Source: Strix aluco (taxonomy: Eukaryota > Chordata > Aves > Strigiformes > Strigidae). From it: a stretch of DNA of 64,000 nucleotides. The position numbers and the translations under genes are program-made. The first letter of the stretch is position 1. Each line of letters starts with the position of its first letter. This document shows positions 60,712-64,000 of the stretch, piece by piece. The stretch covers positions 3,410,001 through 3,474,000 of the forward strand of contig NC_133942.1 of NCBI RefSeq assembly GCF_031877795.1, written 5' to 3'. Under the pieces are notes generated by a model. The model was given only the letters and a program-made list of their open reading frames with translations. It made no database searches and was not told the origin of the DNA.

Positions 60712-61082
60712 ATGATGTCAGCTACAGAAAAGCAAAACCAAACCTGCATTACAGAATTCATCCTCCTGGGATTTGGCGATTTGCTCGACCTTCCGGTCCC
60801 TCCCTTCCTGCTCTTCCTGGTGATCTACATGGTGACAATGATGGGGAACATTCTCATCCTCATGTCGGTGGTGGCTGATCAGCATCTCCACACCCAATGT
60901 ACCTCTTCCTCAGTAACTTGTCCTGCTTGGAGATGTGCTACAGCTCCACCATCCTGCCCAAGCTGCCATCCCTAGCTGCTGCTACCCTATACTGCCGGTT
61001 GTGTACTACAGTCGCACCTTTGCCCGTCCTCACTGCCCTCCTTCACTTCATATTTTACACTGTAACAGTTCTTCCTTCCTAG
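60712..61082 (+). pseudogene. Truncated class II olfactory receptor pseudogene
   Basis: The 5' third of a receptor gene. The start is taken at ATG 60712 or 60715, giving an N-terminus with an N-glycosylation site (NQT) followed by TEFILLGFGD, TM1 with the GN pair (MMGNILIL) and HLHT. One C is missing from the run at 60893-60895, so the PMYLFLSNLSCLEMCY segment and STILPKL continue in another frame (60897 on). Similarity stops near 60965 and the frame ends at 61082; helices 3-7 and MAYDRY are absent. Family could be 6, 10 or 11-like; it is clearly not the same receptor as the relic at 56680. Confidence 0.85.
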
Positions 61083-64000
61083 CGGTTCACACTATAGACC
61101 TAAAGCGGTGTGAGATACTCAATCCACTGCCTTGTTTTCCCATGTCAACAGAAAGGTGACTGAAACCAGGGCTCACAAGACCTAGCTTTACATCTAAAAG
61201 TTCACTCTCTGAGCTGTGCTGGCTCCCTTTATGACCACTGGTGAGAAACTGTCTTCTCTGCTCTGTCGTGCTGGTCCACACACCACGTAGATCAGAGCTC
61301 CTCTTTCTATCCGCTGACTCTAAAGGGAGGCAAGATGACTAGCTCAGAGCTTGCATATCCAGTGTTTATCTCTAAGAACACAATCCAATATCCAAGAGCA
61401 GCTTACGCTTCAGCCCTTAAGTTTCAGCCCCCCCTTATGAAATGCTTACCACTTAGACTGTAGGCATGTCTACCAAAAGGCAGAAGTAGCTGCCTAAACA
61501 CAGGTGTGTGGTGCTGGTTCAGATACATTAAGGGATCCTGCAGATGCCTCGTAGGGTCTGTGTCACGTTTATCAACCCTGTACTGATGTCAGTGATGCCC
61601 TAGGTCACCCTAAATGGCACAAGACGCCTCTGCTTGGGCACCTGAATCACTGCTTGAATACCATTATCTAAAGTATCCATCTTCTCTCCTAGTGAATGGA
61701 GAGGCATCTCTCATGAATTTCTCTTCTCCCCTGCATTACAATGAGATGGGTCAAGGTAGGAGTTGTATGCTTGGTTTAGACTAGTAAAGGGTTCATTTGG
61801 ACTGTTTTTAGCTAGATGAAAATTAGCACTGGAACTGATACCAGTAAACTTTAAACATTGGCTGTGTAGATGTTTACATCTAAGTTAATATCTCTTAATA
61901 TCCAACTGTCAGAAAAAAAAAGTGCTTTTAGGGTGAAATTAGGTGATCAAATCATGTCTTCTCTAGGACGAGATGAATCTTGTTCCAGGTTGTGCTCACT
62001 GCACTGACTTCATCTAGTCCGACAAATGGGGGTTGAGGGCCAGATATGGACCCCTGTGCCATGGATAGCCCTTCTGAATTAAATAAACCTTTCGGAATTA
62101 GTAAACTAGACCTCCCCTCTCATCCTCCTGGTAAGCAACAGTCAAGTGTCAAGAAAGACTGATCCTCTTGTAACTTTCAGGTAGCTTAAAAGAGTTGACA
62201 AGCAGCTGCAGACAGAGTCATGGCTGCAAAAATATCTTAAATCCCTGATTTTCACATGGATTTTCAGCCTACATCCGAAATTGTGTGTCATGAATTCTCC
62301 AAAGTAGCTTCCTGTTTTGTTTGTTGCTGCTCATTGGCTTTAGAGAAAGGCTGCTCAGCTGCCTAGACTAAATACCAAAGTTTTTGGTACATATGCAGGA
62401 TGCACTTTGTCACTGCTCTTTACAACCTGCTCCCTCTGGAACAGACAAGCCATGTCCTTACTGCAACACAAGGCTGTATTTATCCCACAGTTTCTTGCAC
62501 TGTCTATCAGGGTTTTTTGAATACTGACTACAATGCAGTGTTTTCCACGTCTACATGTTGGTTGCCAACATTTCCTGAAGCACAGCTCGCTGTTGGATCC
62601 TCTTTATTTATTCAGACGGCTTTGTGTCAAGAGTGTCTGAACCCCTCAGCCAAAAGCCAGCCTGCCCTAACACTGAGACCTCCCTTAACATGTTGTCAGG
62701 CCTGAGACATTTAAAGGTTCTTCAATAATTAATATGTCTCTGTCATTTCCACTTAATATTGAGAGTTCCTCTCAGTTTGCCAGGTTTGTGCTAGGATGGT
62801 GTGTCAGGAAAAGGTCATTCTACATGCAGAAAAACATTGCATGTAGGCATGGAGGATGCAAAGTCTGCTCAGATGCTCATTATGTCTGTGGGCTGCAGCA
62901 GAGAGAGAAGTTTCATTCCCAAGCAAGCTGCTGCAGGTAGCTCCTTATTCACATTGCAAGGGTAGATGGTGGATGTTGAAATCCAGAACCTGGCACCACC
63001 TGCAGTAGCAGTTTCTGTATGCAGACCCTGTTACTCTGAATTTTGCAGTGTTTGGAATAACTGTGGCAAGATCTTGGTCCATCGTATGTTAGTTGCTCCT
63101 ACTATGATCAAACCCAGTACGTGTGCAGGGATCTTCAGGACTGCTGTTATTCAGTCCAGAGAAGATAACGGGCAAAGCTGGTCTCGTGTATCAGGCATAG
63201 GAGCCACTGCAGCTTGATCTAAAGAGGCAACCTTCTACAAAATGTCAGCAAACCGCTTGGGTGGAAGGGCACATCTAACTGTGGCGTTCTGCGGTGTAGA
63301 ATGAAGAATGTAGGCCTGGATATAAAGACTCCCTTTACAGCCAATGCAAAGACCTTGTCACTTCTTGGGTGTGATTCATCTCACCCTTAAGTAGATATCT
63401 GAAACCATCTGCTCTAACAGTGTCCTCACTGTATTTGCTAAACTCTGCAGAAAAATCAGAGATTCTTTAACTGAAATGTTTATTGTATGACTTAACTCTC
63501 ATACAGTCTGAATTGATACTGCTATGTGACTTAAGAAAAAAATTACTGACACAATGAAATAGAAAGCTGTGGTTTGAATATATCAGATGGAAATTTGAAC
63601 TCTACAACTGAAGTACAACTTTTAATAGGGATGGGGGAAATAGCTGTTTCCTGCTGAAAGGTCATCGTTGTGAAACTTCCTAAATAAGGAAATTGGAAAC
63701 TATAGAGAAAAGAAAGGAAGGCAACTGATGTCACTGTAGTGTTTTAGAAAATGCAGAATGACATGGGCTGGGTGGGCTGGTGAGGATTTAGCAGCAAGCC
63801 AAGCCCTGACAACCAGGATGAGGATGCCAGTTTGCCTTATTTCCCAGAGAATCTGCTCCCAAGGGACTTGCAAGGAGTGTATGAGTCAGAGGGTTCAAGA
63901 AACCAGTGTCCTACCTGATGGGCCTTACATGTTTGCTAAAGGGGCAGGCGTAGAGTCCTCAGGGCACTCTGCTGTCAGGAAGCCAAGGGAGGGCTGTTCC
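61083..64000. other. Intergenic, no gene recognised
   Basis: Only short open frames (up to 101 codons at 62400-62705). No further receptor motifs, keratin motifs, tRNA or clear repeats were seen. Confidence 0.5.

Overview
The window looks like nuclear DNA of a bird. Three things point there: tandem genes for a feather-type corneous beta-protein (beta-keratin), CR1 LINE tails ending in the ATTCTGTG octamer repeat, and ERVL-like LTRs of an avian type. Vertebrate-type tRNA genes and class II olfactory receptor relics fit. The species cannot be named from the sequence.

Layout. (1) 1-42304 is a head-to-tail array of a 4554-bp unit: nine whole units plus 1318 bp of a tenth, all in one orientation and with exactly the same spacing. 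Each whole unit carries one beta-keratin gene on the minus strand with a TATA box, a non-coding first exon, a 539-bp 5'UTR intron, a single 105-codon coding exon and an ATTAAA poly(A) signal. The array runs off the left edge. (2) 42305-48840 is an older, diverged and rearranged copy of the unit, mostly inverted, with a tenth keratin gene on the plus strand. Its flanks are diverged, but the gene core (about 45546-47122) is nearly identical to the array, the pattern left by gene conversion. A 989-bp solo LTR with a 5-bp target duplication interrupts its upstream flank. (3) 48841-53500 holds a CR1 tail, tRNA-Gly(TCC), initiator tRNA-Met, a decayed LTR and a second solo LTR with a 5-bp target duplication. 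(4) 53500-64000 is AT-richer and gene-poor, with two broken olfactory receptor genes (56680-57632 and 60712-61082) on the plus strand.

The ten keratin genes would supply the same small, cysteine-rich, glycine/serine-rich structural protein of cornified skin appendages. Nine encode the same protein if the array copies are read as written, except unit 8, which shares a two-residue variant with the inverted gene. The non-coding parts of the unit are as uniform as the coding part, so copy homogenisation rather than selection on protein explains the sameness. No other protein-coding gene was recognised: the many other open frames in the array are repeated only because the DNA is repeated.
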